From Holophagae bacterium (GTDB taxonomy: Bacteria; Acidobacteriota; Holophagae; Acanthopleuribacterales; Acanthopleuribacteraceae), in contig JAJCXM010000004.1 in assembly GCA_029263455.1 (NCBI GenBank), positions 422,747-486,746 of the forward strand: a DNA stretch of 64,000 bases, written 5' to 3'. Numbering within the stretch: the first letter of the stretch is position 1; each line of letters opens with the position of its first letter. Position numbers and translations under genes: made by a program. The notes under the pieces are model-generated. The model saw nothing but the letters and a program-made list of their open reading frames with translations, had not been told where the DNA came from and did not search any database. Below are positions 37,150 to 46,663 of this stretch, in pieces.

Positions 37150-38682
37150 ATGGAGCAAAAAGAACCTACGTTTCTAGGACATCCCGTCGGACTATATGTC
37201 TGCGCAGGAACAGAGCTTTGGGAACGATTCAGTTTTTACGGCATGAAATTTCTCTTGCTGTTGTATCTGACCAAATACCATCTGTTCACCGACAACGCAG
37301 GTTTAGAAGTACTGGGCAACTACGCAGGTCTCGTCTATGCAATGCCAGTCATTGGCGGCTTGTTAGCTGACCGTTACCTAGGTATGCGCAAAGCCGTAGT
37401 TTTTGGCGGCATCTTACTTTGCTTGGGTCACTTAGGCATGGCCTTTGAGGGACATGCGGCGGCCGACCAAGCAGGAGAAATCGTACGAGACGATTTTGCC
37501 ATCCAAGTCTTTTACTTTTCGCTTGCGCTGATCATTACGGGCGTCGGCTTCTTGAAGCCCAACATCTCTACCATTGTTGGACGTTTATATGGCGAAGACG
37601 ACCCGCGAAGAGATTCTGGCTTTACCATCTTCTATATGGGCATCAACATCGGTTCCTTCTTAGCCACCATGATTTGTGGCTATTTAGGTGAGACCTATGG
37701 CTGGAAGTACGGTTTTGGTATGGCAGGAATCGGCATGATCGCTGGATTGATCTTATTCATTTGGGGTCAAAAGTATCTTTACGGCCACGCTGAACCCTCC
37801 AATCCAGCCATTTTGAAAGAAAAGAGTTTCGGACCCATAAACAAAGAAAACGCCATTTACATTGGGAGCCTCGGGGCAACCTTCTTTATTTGGCAGCTTG
37901 TTCAATCCCATACCTGGGTGCAATGGACCCTGATCGTGACATCGGCCCTTTTCCTAGTCTGGCTCGTCTTTTTCCTAGTTAAGGAATGTGACAAGGTACA
38001 GGCGCAACGCATGATCGTATTGACCATTCTCACCATGTCAACCGTCGTGTTCTGGGCGCTCTTTGAGCAATCAGCGGCTTCCATGACCTTATTCGCCGAT
38101 CGCGTGGTTGATCGCGTCACGGTGTTTGGTGAAGTGACCGCCTCTCAATTGGGATCACTTAACGCCTTATTCATCTTCACGCTGGCCCCATTCTTCGCCG
38201 TCCTTTGGGTGTTCCTGGCCAAACGAAAATGGGAACCATCAACCCCAGTCAAATTTGGGCTCGGTATCATTCAGGCTGGCTTAGGTTTTGGCGCCTTGGT
38301 TGTAGGTGCACAAATGGCCGCTGAAGGAGACACCAAAGTAAGCATTATCTTCATCGTTTTGGCTTACCTATTCCACACGACAGGCGAGTTGTGTTTGTCA
38401 CCGGTAGGTTTGTCAGCCGTGACCAAACTGTCGGTTGGGAAAGTGGTTGGCATTATGATGGGTGCCTGGTTCCTAGCAACCGCCGCATCCGAAAAAGTGG
38501 CCGCAGAACTTTCGAAAATCGCTTCGGTTGATACGGATGGCGGTGCTATAGCCGACGTCGGCGCAGCCATCGCCATCTACTCCGACTACTTTCTGAAGTT
38601 GTTTTGGGTAGGTGTGATTATTGGTGTGGCTTTACTCATCATTTCTCCGCTGCTCAAGAAAGGCATGCACGGCGTCCATTAA
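37150..38682 (+). CDS. Proton-dependent oligopeptide transporter (POT/PTR2 family)
   Basis: Inner-membrane MFS carrier that imports di- and tripeptides with protons. The ExxER(F) proton-coupling motif is present in GTELWERFSFYGMKF, and the PTR2 signature region GFLKPNISTIVGRLYGEDDPRRDSGF follows (in parts). Roughly 12-14 transmembrane segments; 510 residues is standard. The ATG has an AGGAG site, and a strong terminator follows. Fits with the secreted peptidases farther along the window. Confidence 0.93.
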   Translation: MEQKEPTFLGHPVGLYVCAGTELWERFSFYGMKFLLLLYLTKYHLFTDNAGLEVLGNYAGLVYAMPVIGGLLADRYLGMRKAVVFGGILLCLGHLGMAFEGHAAADQAGEIVRDDFAIQVFYFSLALIITGVGFLKPNISTIVGRLYGEDDPRRDSGFTIFYMGINIGSFLATMICGYLGETYGWKYGFGMAGIGMIAGLILFIWGQKYLYGHAEPSNPAILKEKSFGPINKENAIYIGSLGATFFIWQLVQSHTWVQWTLIVTSALFLVWLVFFLVKECDKVQAQRMIVLTILTMSTVVFWALFEQSAASMTLFADRVVDRVTVFGEVTASQLGSLNALFIFTLAPFFAVLWVFLAKRKWEPSTPVKFGLGIIQAGLGFGALVVGAQMAAEGDTKVSIIFIVLAYLFHTTGELCLSPVGLSAVTKLSVGKVVGIMMGAWFLATAASEKVAAELSKIASVDTDGGAIADVGAAIAIYSDYFLKLFWVGVIIGVALLIISPLLKKGMHGVH

Positions 38683-38700
38683 ACGACGTTACTAAACAAG

Positions 38701-38728
38701 AAAGGGCGCCTCACGGGCGCCCTTTTTT
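38701..38728 (+). terminator. Terminator after the peptide transporter gene
   Basis: Stem GGGCGCC / GGCGCCC with a 5-base loop, followed by six T. The left flank is A-rich, so it may also serve the convergent aldehyde dehydrogenase gene that ends at 38746. Confidence 0.92.
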
Positions 38729-38745
38729 ATTGTGCGATTTGCATT

Positions 38746-41112
38746 TTACTCGCCGTATGGCACCCAGATATTCTTCACTTCGGTTGCACGTCGCAGGAAA
38801 CGCGGGTAATTGTCGATTTGTGACCAATCGATATTGGAACCGCTTTCGACCCAGGTCCGCTTCATGGTCTCGGCCGAAGCATATTCGATCTTGCGAGCCA
38901 TAGCTGCCTCGCCGAAGTACCAGATTCCGTCGACATCGTCATGATTGGCCAGCACCTCAGTCAATTCATCACGATGACCAGTTACGATGTTAACGACGCC
39001 GCCTGGCACGTCTGATGTCTCCAGTACTTGATAAAAATCTGTGATAACTAAAGGGTGCGCTTCCGATGGAATGACCACGACGCGGTTACCCATGGAAATA
39101 GCTGCCGAAACAGTGGTTACAAAGGCCAACAAAGGGGATTCATCCGGACAAATGACACCAATCACACCAACCGCTTCGTTCATGGCCAAAGTTACATTCC
39201 TAAACGGCGTCTGATGAACGCGGCCGTCGTATTTGTCGGCGTATGCTGCGAAGCTAAAGATCCGTTGAATCGACAAATCCACTTCGAGTTCAGCTTCGAC
39301 CTGACCCAAACCACAAAGAGCTGATAATCGGCGAGCAAATTCGTCTCGACGTGTTTCTAGATTTTCAGCAACATAATAGAGAACCTGAGCGCGATGGTGT
39401 GAGGTGGTTTTTGTCCATGCTTTTGCTGCATGAGCTTTTTCAACCGCATTCCGAATGTCCTTGCGATTACCTCTGCCTACCTCTCCACAGTCTCTGCCCC
39501 AAGCGTCTTTAACGATCAAACTATTCGCGCCATCTGGTCGGACCTGTTTACCACCAATATAGAGTTTGGCGGTACGATCGATACCCATTCGCATGGGTGG
39601 CTTGCTTGGCTTTGATTTAGACGCCTTTTTTGCTGGGCCAGGTTTTCTTTGATGAGGTTTTACGTACTCCCAAAGTCCCTCTATCCCACCTTCACGTCCA
39701 AAACCTGATTCGCGGTATCCCCCAAATCCAGAGGCTGCATCAAACGCGTTGGTGCAATTAATCCAAACGGTACCGGCGATCACTTTGGGGGCTATGTCCA
39801 AGGCGAGATTGATATTTTCTGTCCAAATACTCGCCGCTAATCCGTAACGGGTGTTGTTGGCCAAAGCCACCGCTTCAGACGGTGTCCTAAACGTCATGGC
39901 AACCAACACAGGTCCAAATATTTCTTCTTGAGCAATTGTCGATGATGGAGATACACCCGTAAATAGTGATGGTGGATAAAAGCAACCTTCCGTTGGACAG
40001 GGCGTTGATGGCTGCCAAAGCTGAGAACCTTCTGCGACGCCTAAATCGACCAATTCGCGGATGCGGGCAAGCTGGATTGGGTCCACGATGGCACCGATAT
40101 CAACGGCTTTATCTAACGGATCCCCAATGCGTAGATTCTCCATTCGTGCCTTGATACGTTCATAAAGTGTCTCTGCGATATTTTCTTGGACTAAGAGTCG
40201 CGATCCAGCACAGCAAACTTGGCCTTGATTGAACCAAATGGCATCGACGACACCTTCAACGACGCTATCCAGGTCAGCATCATCAAAAACAATGAATGGC
40301 GATTTACCGCCTAGTTCAAGAGATAACTTTTTTCCAGTCCCAGCGGTCGCTCGCCTAATAATACGACCCACGTCTGTGGATCCAGTAAAGGCGATCTTAT
40401 TGACATCCTCATGGTTAACCAACGCAGCGCCAGTCTCACCCGCGCCCGTTACGATATTAACGACACCCGGCGGTAAACCAACCGCTTGGCATAACTCGGC
40501 AAAAGCCAACGCCGTTAGTGATGTAAATTCAGCTGGCTTCATGACCACTGTATTGCCCATGGCTAGTGCTGGCGCTATCTTCCACGACAACATTAGTAAG
40601 GGGAAATTCCAGGGGATGATTTGTCCAACCACACCCACGGCCTCATATCCGGCCAATTCCGAATCCATCAGCTGAGCCCAACCCGTATGATGGTAAAAGT
40701 GACGTGCTGCAAGCGGTATGTCGATGTCGCGTGTTTCACGGATAGGCTTGCCATTGTCCATCGATTCAAGAACAGCAAAAAAGCGGCTCTTCTTTTGGAT
40801 GTGTCGCGCTATCGCGTACAAGTACCTAGCGCGACCATGACAGCCAAGCTTCTGCCATGCTGGCAGCGCCTTGCGCGCGGCTTTCACGGCATCGTCCACA
40901 TCAGACTTGCCAGCTTCTGACAGCTGAGCTAAGAGCTCACCATTGGCAGGACTATGAGAGGGAAACTTGTTGCCACTCTTCGCAGCAATCCAAGATCCGT
41001 CAATAAACAAGTCAAATGAAGCCTTGTGATCGGCCAACCAGCGGTCCACATCACTACGACTCTCTGGGGCAGGCCCGTATTCCATGGTGGAGAGAATCCT
41101 CTTGATATCCAT
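38746..41112 (-). CDS. ALDH16-type aldehyde dehydrogenase with a second, truncated ALDH domain
   Basis: The first domain (residues about 30-490) is a complete NAD-dependent aldehyde dehydrogenase: N169 in PWNFP, E266 in LELGGK, and catalytic C300 in NQGQVCCAGSR. A Lys/Pro/Ser-rich linker (about 490-510) leads to a second ALDH-like domain (about 510-788) that has the N-terminal part of the fold (IGGKQV, AVGVIGVICPDESPLL) but no catalytic cysteine. This 788-residue layout is that of the ALDH16 family. It lies 18 bases after deoC, whose product acetaldehyde or glyceraldehyde 3-phosphate is a plausible substrate source. Gene order on the minus strand: deoC then this gene. Confidence 0.9.
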   Translation of the reverse strand: MDIKRILSTMEYGPAPESRSDVDRWLADHKASFDLFIDGSWIAAKSGNKFPSHSPANGELLAQLSEAGKSDVDDAVKAARKALPAWQKLGCHGRARYLYAIARHIQKKSRFFAVLESMDNGKPIRETRDIDIPLAARHFYHHTGWAQLMDSELAGYEAVGVVGQIIPWNFPLLMLSWKIAPALAMGNTVVMKPAEFTSLTALAFAELCQAVGLPPGVVNIVTGAGETGAALVNHEDVNKIAFTGSTDVGRIIRRATAGTGKKLSLELGGKSPFIVFDDADLDSVVEGVVDAIWFNQGQVCCAGSRLLVQENIAETLYERIKARMENLRIGDPLDKAVDIGAIVDPIQLARIRELVDLGVAEGSQLWQPSTPCPTEGCFYPPSLFTGVSPSSTIAQEEIFGPVLVAMTFRTPSEAVALANNTRYGLAASIWTENINLALDIAPKVIAGTVWINCTNAFDAASGFGGYRESGFGREGGIEGLWEYVKPHQRKPGPAKKASKSKPSKPPMRMGIDRTAKLYIGGKQVRPDGANSLIVKDAWGRDCGEVGRGNRKDIRNAVEKAHAAKAWTKTTSHHRAQVLYYVAENLETRRDEFARRLSALCGLGQVEAELEVDLSIQRIFSFAAYADKYDGRVHQTPFRNVTLAMNEAVGVIGVICPDESPLLAFVTTVSAAISMGNRVVVIPSEAHPLVITDFYQVLETSDVPGGVVNIVTGHRDELTEVLANHDDVDGIWYFGEAAMARKIEYASAETMKRTWVESGSNIDWSQIDNYPRFLRRATEVKNIWVPYGE

Positions 41113-41130
41113 TCAGCACTCTTATATTCG

Positions 41131-42132
41131 TTACGCCATTGGATGGCGATGGTGAGCCGAATAACGGCCCGTTAAGTTGTGTTCGAGTTGTCGTTCAATG
41201 TCGGCCAGCAAACTGCTCGCACCAAAGCGGAACAGATGGGGCTCACACCATTCACGGCCAAGCTCCTCTTTCATTAGACTCAACCAGACCAAAGACTCCT
41301 TGGCCGTCCTGATACCGCCAGCCGGTTTGAATCCAACTTTATAGCCCGTCGCTTGATAGAAATCACGGATAGCCCGTACCATGACAAGTCCCACGGGTAG
41401 AACGGCATTTTCCGCCTCTTTCCCCGTACTCGTCTTGATGAAATCGGAACCAGCCATCATGCACACGTGACTCGCTCTAGCCACATTACGCAAGGTGGCC
41501 AATTCACCTGTTGCAAGAATCGATTTCATATGAGCATCACCGCAAGCTTCTCGGTAGGCTTTCACCTCATCGTAGAGCGCCTGCCACTGGCCAGTAAGCA
41601 CAAGATTCCGGCTAATGACGATATCAATTTCTGTGGCACCCAAGGCAACCGCATCCCGGATTTGACGAACTTTATGCTCAAAAGGTACGCTACCTGCGGG
41701 AAACCCTGTTGAGACGGCTGCGACCTGAATAGACGTACCTTGGACGGCGCGAACCGCGGTTTCAATAAAATTGTGATAGACGCACACGGCTGCGGTCTGT
41801 AACTGCAGATCGTGAAGTCCCAAGCCCTGCATCACATCTGCGCGAACCGGGTTCCGAGCCTTGGCGCATAAACGGGCCACATTGCCCGGCGTATCGTCGC
41901 CCGCCAAAGTGGTTAAGTCGATACACTGGATCGCCTTAATCAACCATGCCGCTTGCCACGTCTTCTTAATGGAACGGCGTGTACCCAGTGTTGAGGTCCG
42001 GCGCTCGACCGCGCTCCGGTTGACTCTGACATCGCGGACCCAATCAAGTTCAAGAGGGACGCCTGGATTACGCTCAAAATCGGACATTGGTTGTGATTGT
42101 TCAACCAATTTAATGTTTTTTTGATCGGCCAT
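41131..42132 (-). CDS. deoC: Deoxyribose-phosphate aldolase
   Basis: Class I aldolase splitting 2-deoxyribose 5-phosphate into acetaldehyde and glyceraldehyde 3-phosphate. The Schiff-base lysine lies in VGFKPAGGIRT and the second conserved lysine in DFIKTSTGKEAENA. At 333 residues it belongs to the long, animal-DERA-like subgroup rather than the roughly 220-250-residue bacterial type; the C-terminal FRFGASSLLADIERQL is typical of that subgroup. The ribosome site is weak. Operon with the ALDH16-type gene, giving a route from DNA-derived deoxyribose towards acetate. Confidence 0.93.
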   Translation of the reverse strand: MADQKNIKLVEQSQPMSDFERNPGVPLELDWVRDVRVNRSAVERRTSTLGTRRSIKKTWQAAWLIKAIQCIDLTTLAGDDTPGNVARLCAKARNPVRADVMQGLGLHDLQLQTAAVCVYHNFIETAVRAVQGTSIQVAAVSTGFPAGSVPFEHKVRQIRDAVALGATEIDIVISRNLVLTGQWQALYDEVKAYREACGDAHMKSILATGELATLRNVARASHVCMMAGSDFIKTSTGKEAENAVLPVGLVMVRAIRDFYQATGYKVGFKPAGGIRTAKESLVWLSLMKEELGREWCEPHLFRFGASSLLADIERQLEHNLTGRYSAHHRHPMA

Positions 42133-42477
42133 TTTCTATTCTCGTTGGCACTTATTGGGTGCATATCTCGCTGTTTTCTATGAAACGCAAGCGCTTAACT
42201 CGCTCTATTCGGGGGAGTATCAAAACAACGGTTCACGATTCTACCATCGATCGCCATTGAGCATAAGTCAAAGCAAATCCCGGTAACCTAATCACCAGAT
42301 GCAGACCTCGCCAACAAATCGTAGAATAGAACATGCAATCCACACAGCTACACGTCCAGCCTCCATCAGAATGCTTGCTTAGGACACCGCCACCAGATCC
42401 AGTGGCCGAATAACCAGCAGACGGGGTTTGCAAAGGATTAGAATCACTAACTTGATGACCACACAAAGGAAAATCAT
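42133..42477 (+). other. 345-base divergent intergenic region
   Basis: Lies between deoC (minus) and the sugar dehydrogenase gene (plus) and must hold both promoters. I see no strong boxes, repeats or RNA gene in it. A 77-codon minus-strand frame (42233-42466) has no ribosome site or recognisable product and was not called. Confidence 0.4.
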
Positions 42478-43671
42478 ATGATTCTGCTGTACTTCGGTCT
42501 AATCACCGGCGAATTCGGCCTGGAATTTCAAAGCATCCTACCAGCCGGCAGTTTGATAAATCCAGTGGGAATCGTACATGCCGATGATGCTAGGCTGTTC
42601 TTGATCGAACAAACTGGGACTATGCGTATTTTGAAAGACAACATTCTCTTGGAAGCGCCCTTCCTAGACGTAAGCGATCGAGTCGTCGTTGGCGTCGAGC
42701 AGGGTTTGTTAGGTTTAGCTTTTGCTCCAGACTATGCAACTTCAGGTCAGTTCTTCGTAACCTACACGCAACTGTCAGACGGCGCGGCTGTTCTTGCCCG
42801 CTTCAGCGTATCAGCAGATCCTGATTTGGCTGATCCGGCTTCGGAAGTGATCTTGTTAACCATTCCCCAGCCTTCGCCAATCCATCAAATGCACGCATTG
42901 CAATTCGGGCTGGACAGCACACTCTTCATCAGTGTTGGAGATGGCGGACCACGCTGGGATCCCGATTGTCGTGGCCAAGACACAAGTAGCCTATTGGGTA
43001 AAATCCTCAGAATCGAAGTCATCAATCAAAGCAATCCCCCCTTCTACCAGATTCCTGCCGACAACCCTTTTGTCGCTATCCCCACATATCGGCCGGAGAT
43101 ATACGCAATCGGGCTTCGCAACTCCTGGCGCATCGGCTATGACGCCTCGTCGGGATCCATGGTCATTGGTGATGTGGGTCAGGATGACCAAGAAGAATTG
43201 AATCTATTATTGCCCGGCGAGAATTATGGATGGAGCGTGATGGAAGGGACGTCCTGTTTCGGTCTTTCGTCCTGCAGCGCGCCAACCTGTCTTGACCCCG
43301 GACTGACTATGCCCGTCTTCACATATGCGCATGATCCCGAATGCGCCGTCATCGCTGGCCCCCGCATAAGCGCGGCCAGTATCCTAGGTTCTTGGGGTCT
43401 CTGGATCACAGCTGATTTCTGTTCTGGCAAGGCCTGGTTGCTGCAATCAGCAGAGCCAACTTGGATTGAGGTTTGGAGCGGCCTGCTACCACCCCTTGTC
43501 ACTAGTTTTGGAACCGACGCAAGGCACAACATATTTAGTGTGCACCTAGATGGGTCGATGAACCGTCTGCTTTCACCTTGGTCAACCTATTGGCCAAATT
43601 GGCATCAGTTCCAAATGGTCCTAGGTGAGAAATTGGATATCCTACACCTCAGCGAACGAGCTGGCCACTAA
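42478..43671 (+). CDS. Glucose/sorbosone dehydrogenase-like beta-propeller protein
   Basis: Matches the soluble PQQ-dependent aldose dehydrogenase family (GSDH): VGVEQGLLGLAFAPDY, FISVGDGGPRWDPD, SLLGKILRIEV, YAIGLRNSWRIGYD and GDVGQDDQEELNLL are propeller motifs in order. The usual NHNGG catalytic-site motif is altered to IHQMHALQFG, so activity is uncertain. The N-terminus (MILLYFGLITG) is a short hydrophobic stretch, possibly a signal peptide. Clear AAAGGA site seven bases before the ATG. 397 residues. Confidence 0.85.
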   Translation: MILLYFGLITGEFGLEFQSILPAGSLINPVGIVHADDARLFLIEQTGTMRILKDNILLEAPFLDVSDRVVVGVEQGLLGLAFAPDYATSGQFFVTYTQLSDGAAVLARFSVSADPDLADPASEVILLTIPQPSPIHQMHALQFGLDSTLFISVGDGGPRWDPDCRGQDTSSLLGKILRIEVINQSNPPFYQIPADNPFVAIPTYRPEIYAIGLRNSWRIGYDASSGSMVIGDVGQDDQEELNLLLPGENYGWSVMEGTSCFGLSSCSAPTCLDPGLTMPVFTYAHDPECAVIAGPRISAASILGSWGLWITADFCSGKAWLLQSAEPTWIEVWSGLLPPLVTSFGTDARHNIFSVHLDGSMNRLLSPWSTYWPNWHQFQMVLGEKLDILHLSERAGH

Positions 43672-43705
43672 TGAACCCAGTTAGATATTCGCACCTCCAA
43701 TCGTT

Positions 43706-44338
43706 TTAGGAACAGCTTTTGGGGTCCATCATGAGGTCCTGCAAAGCGGACAAAAATTCTCCGACATGGTATCCATCCACCAGGGCGTGGTGAACTTCCA
43801 CCGAAATCGGGATTTGATAACGCATTCCGTGTTCCGTATTTTTACCGAACGTGATTTTTGGCACCGTGTCTTCTGTTTTCCAATTGCGAGCATGAGAAAT
43901 AGATGTGAATGCGAACCAAGGGATCATTGAGAAATGGATAAGATCTTGTCGCTCATCATGAGGCTCGAATGTGTTGGAGATGTGTTTAGTTTGCTCAAAC
44001 TGTGAACGCGTCTTTTCAGAGAACAACGCAAAGTCGTCTACGAAATCGAAATAACTAAAGGTGAAGGATTGGTCGGACAAAAGAAGGGTTGATCCGCCAT
44101 GAACAACGTCGTATTCAACCGCCTTTTTACCGAGAATGCGTTGCCTAAAGACGGGCAATGAATTAGCGGCTTTGAGCGCTAAAAAGAGTAAGGGGATTGA
44201 AAAGCCAGTATCGGCTTGCTTGAGCTCACGGGTCAGCACGGTCGAGTCGAGCGTTCCGCAAAGATTGAAGTAAGGATTATCAAAATCTTTGAAGTAACGG
44301 AACGTTGCTGTCCTAGGCCCTAAATCGATCTGTTTCAC
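43706..44338 (-). CDS. Chloramphenicol acetyltransferase (type A) family protein
   Basis: The acetyl-CoA-dependent catalytic motif HHAxxDGxH is intact (VHHALVDGYHVGEF, about residues 184-197), and the earlier FSMIPWFAFTSISHA corresponds to the substrate-side motif of CAT enzymes. 210 residues, the normal trimer-subunit length. Many chromosomal members acetylate unknown acceptors, so resistance to chloramphenicol is not implied. The start is GTG without a visible ribosome site, and lies inside a perfect hairpin (44330-44346). Confidence 0.88.
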   Translation of the reverse strand: MKQIDLGPRTATFRYFKDFDNPYFNLCGTLDSTVLTRELKQADTGFSIPLLFLALKAANSLPVFRQRILGKKAVEYDVVHGGSTLLLSDQSFTFSYFDFVDDFALFSEKTRSQFEQTKHISNTFEPHDERQDLIHFSMIPWFAFTSISHARNWKTEDTVPKITFGKNTEHGMRYQIPISVEVHHALVDGYHVGEFLSALQDLMMDPKSCS

Positions 44339-44396
44339 GGAAACAGACTACACTAAATTTGGTGTGAATCACTAGATCCAATCCACACACCAAATT
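44330..44396 (-). promoter_or_regulatory. Two hairpins over the cat-family gene start
   Basis: A 7-bp perfect stem with a 3-base loop (CTGTTTC / GAAACAG, 44330-44346) contains the GTG start codon. Just upstream, an 11-bp perfect stem AATTTGGTGTG / CACACCAAATT (arms 44356-44366 and 44386-44396) could be an attenuator or the terminator of the preceding minus-strand gene. Together they could restrict translation until unfolded. Confidence 0.5.
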
Positions 44397-44428
44397 CTTT
44401 CTTAAAGGAAACAAATGACGCCGTCTGT

Positions 44429-46663
44429 TCAGAACTGGAACAGATAGGAGATTTTGAAGAAGACCTGGCGGCCGTCGCGATTGAGGCCATTGTCATAAAC
44501 GACTTGCGTTTCACCGTCTTCATTGTCCACTAAGCGGACATTAGATTGGTTGTTGTTGTAGCCCAAATAGGCAGCCGTCCATGGATTTATTACATAACGG
44601 ACCAGCACGTCCAAGTTCAAGTTACGCGAACGCGTTAACGAAGTCAGCGATGAATTGGGCGCAACCGATTCGTAATTGGCGATGACACGAGCTGAAAAAG
44701 CGCGGCTGAATTGCCAATTCCATTTGCTTTGTGCAATTCGATTACGAAAAACGGAAGCGGAAGAGGCTTCGTCTTCCAACTCAGTAAAAATCCAAGCAAT
44801 ATCCGCTCGCAATGGTGATATCGGCCGCCAAGTCAATTCGACAACCGCGGTCTCGAAACGGCCATCGCTTGGTGCAAGTCCATCGGCTGGAACGAGGTTC
44901 GTCGTTTTTCCCGTCGAAGCTTCAACTGAAAACTGTAAACTAGACAATGCTTTACTTTGGATTTGCACAGCTAATCCGTGGTTATGAAAATCTGTTGGTT
45001 CTTGCAGAGCGTCAAATTGGCCCGGTAAAAGACGATCTCGAGTCATTAGCCATTCGACTGAAAGTTCTGTTCCACCTCGCCACTCAAACTCCGACTCAAT
45101 CTCCACAATATCGTCTAATTGGTCGCCTTTGGGTGTCCAGAAACGCTGTAAGAGAATACTTGGTCGCCAATACAGAAAAGAGCCCGAACCGCCATAAAAA
45201 GTGGTTTCTATGAATTGGTGAAAATTCTGTTGACCGGGCCTATCGGTTCGTCCAAGGAAGCCCAAGTCTGTCTCAAAGTCTGAACTGGTATAAATGTAGT
45301 GAGAGTGGGTATTGAATCGCCGGTTATTAAAATTGACATATGCGCTGACTAACGACCCATCACTATTTTGGTTATCGAAATCCGACGAATCTGACCAAGC
45401 CGATTGCATAACGGCAGTCCAGTTATCATGAAACTTATAGCGCCCATCAACGGCGAGCACTTGGTTGCTGCGATCGGAGAAGTCCCTTCTTGTAGCAAGC
45501 AAGCCAATCTGTGATTGGTCGCCGATATCTTGAGTCAGTCGCAACACACCAATTTTGGCGCGTTCACCTCGAAGCACGTCATCAGCTGCGCGACCACTGC
45601 CTGGCGACTCATCGTCAATAACTAACGCTCCCACGCCAAGATTTCCGGCTTTACCTGTCAATCGTAGCCCGGCTGATGGATCGGCAATACGACGCGTAAA
45701 CACCAAATTGGTAGGCGTTTGCAAGAAATCCGCATTCTCTAAGAAAAAAGGGCGGCGCTCAGGAAAAAAGACTTCGAATCTTTGGTTTACGGTCGCTTGC
45801 GGTTCGTCGGACTCGACCTGCGAAAAATCGGGGTTGAGTGTCGCATCTAAAACAAAGCGATCTTTGATGATCATTTTGGCGTCGACCCCTAGGTCGTTTT
45901 CTTCTCCGCCACCGTAGCTTGCCGTCTCCGTGTCGAGTACAGAAAAATCGCGAAAAAATCCGAAGGGCACAATCTGTATATTACGACCGGGTTTAATGCC
46001 TCGAATACCTTTTACGACAGCGGCTTGATTCAATCGACCTTCGATACACTGACTGTACTCGGGGAAGAAGCAATCTTCACTCAAGCGCGCAATGTAACGG
46101 TTCAGCATGATACGCCAGGTTTGATCGGACCCCGATTCAAAACGCAGTGTGGTGAATGGAACTTTGATCAACGCCACGTAACCAAAATCGGTCAGCTGGG
46201 CATCGCTATGCCAAAGCGCTTCATAGTTAGAATCAAAATCACTACCTTCTGTCCAACGTGCGTCCCATTGGATGCCACGAGCCGTACACAAGAACGTCGT
46301 ACCCCGACGCTGATCGTTAAACGTATCTAGCGTGAAAGACACAAAATCATCGTCGGTGACCGTTTCACGGGGAGCTAGATTGGCGCGAATCAACTCAGGT
46401 TGAGGGTCATAAGCCACAAAACCCACGTACAAGAATGAACGGTCGTAGGTGATATACGCTTTGGTCTCAAAACTTGCTGGCTCCCCATCCACGGGAACAC
46501 GTTGCACAAACCGGCCTACTTCACACAGGACTTGTGACCAGTCTTCAGAAGGTTTTCCAGTCACCAGATCCGCTAACGTCAACGGCTGAGGAGACTCGGT
46601 GAGTTTAAGAACTGGTAACTCAAACACCAGCAAACTATTGAGTGCGAAAATTATTTCTAGCAT
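44429..46663 (-). CDS. DUF5916 outer-membrane barrel protein with CBM9-like domain
   Basis: The N-terminus has a signal-like start, then a carbohydrate-binding family-9-like domain at about residues 45-190 (AYITYDRSFLYVGFVAYDP, FVSFTLDTFNDQRRG). From about residue 215 the protein shows the DUF5916 segment (VDAKMIIKDRFVLDATLNPDFSQVESDEPQ, NQRFEVFFPERRPFFLENAD, in parts) and then alternating beta-strands ending in a terminal Phe (FFKISYLFQF), the usual outer-membrane barrel signal. 744 residues. Function unknown; the family often occurs near peptidase genes. Likely located in the outer membrane. Confidence 0.88.
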   Translation of the reverse strand: MLEIIFALNSLLVFELPVLKLTESPQPLTLADLVTGKPSEDWSQVLCEVGRFVQRVPVDGEPASFETKAYITYDRSFLYVGFVAYDPQPELIRANLAPRETVTDDDFVSFTLDTFNDQRRGTTFLCTARGIQWDARWTEGSDFDSNYEALWHSDAQLTDFGYVALIKVPFTTLRFESGSDQTWRIMLNRYIARLSEDCFFPEYSQCIEGRLNQAAVVKGIRGIKPGRNIQIVPFGFFRDFSVLDTETASYGGGEENDLGVDAKMIIKDRFVLDATLNPDFSQVESDEPQATVNQRFEVFFPERRPFFLENADFLQTPTNLVFTRRIADPSAGLRLTGKAGNLGVGALVIDDESPGSGRAADDVLRGERAKIGVLRLTQDIGDQSQIGLLATRRDFSDRSNQVLAVDGRYKFHDNWTAVMQSAWSDSSDFDNQNSDGSLVSAYVNFNNRRFNTHSHYIYTSSDFETDLGFLGRTDRPGQQNFHQFIETTFYGGSGSFLYWRPSILLQRFWTPKGDQLDDIVEIESEFEWRGGTELSVEWLMTRDRLLPGQFDALQEPTDFHNHGLAVQIQSKALSSLQFSVEASTGKTTNLVPADGLAPSDGRFETAVVELTWRPISPLRADIAWIFTELEDEASSASVFRNRIAQSKWNWQFSRAFSARVIANYESVAPNSSLTSLTRSRNLNLDVLVRYVINPWTAAYLGYNNNQSNVRLVDNEDGETQVVYDNGLNRDGRQVFFKISYLFQF

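Noticed and set aside
42233..42466. 77-codon minus-strand open frame between deoC and the GSDH gene
   Set aside because: Cys/Trp-rich low-quality sequence, no ribosome site and no domain.
43706..44338. Acquired chloramphenicol resistance gene
   Set aside because: Family membership is clear, but chromosomal CAT-like proteins often have other substrates; no transposon or plasmid context supports a resistance label.
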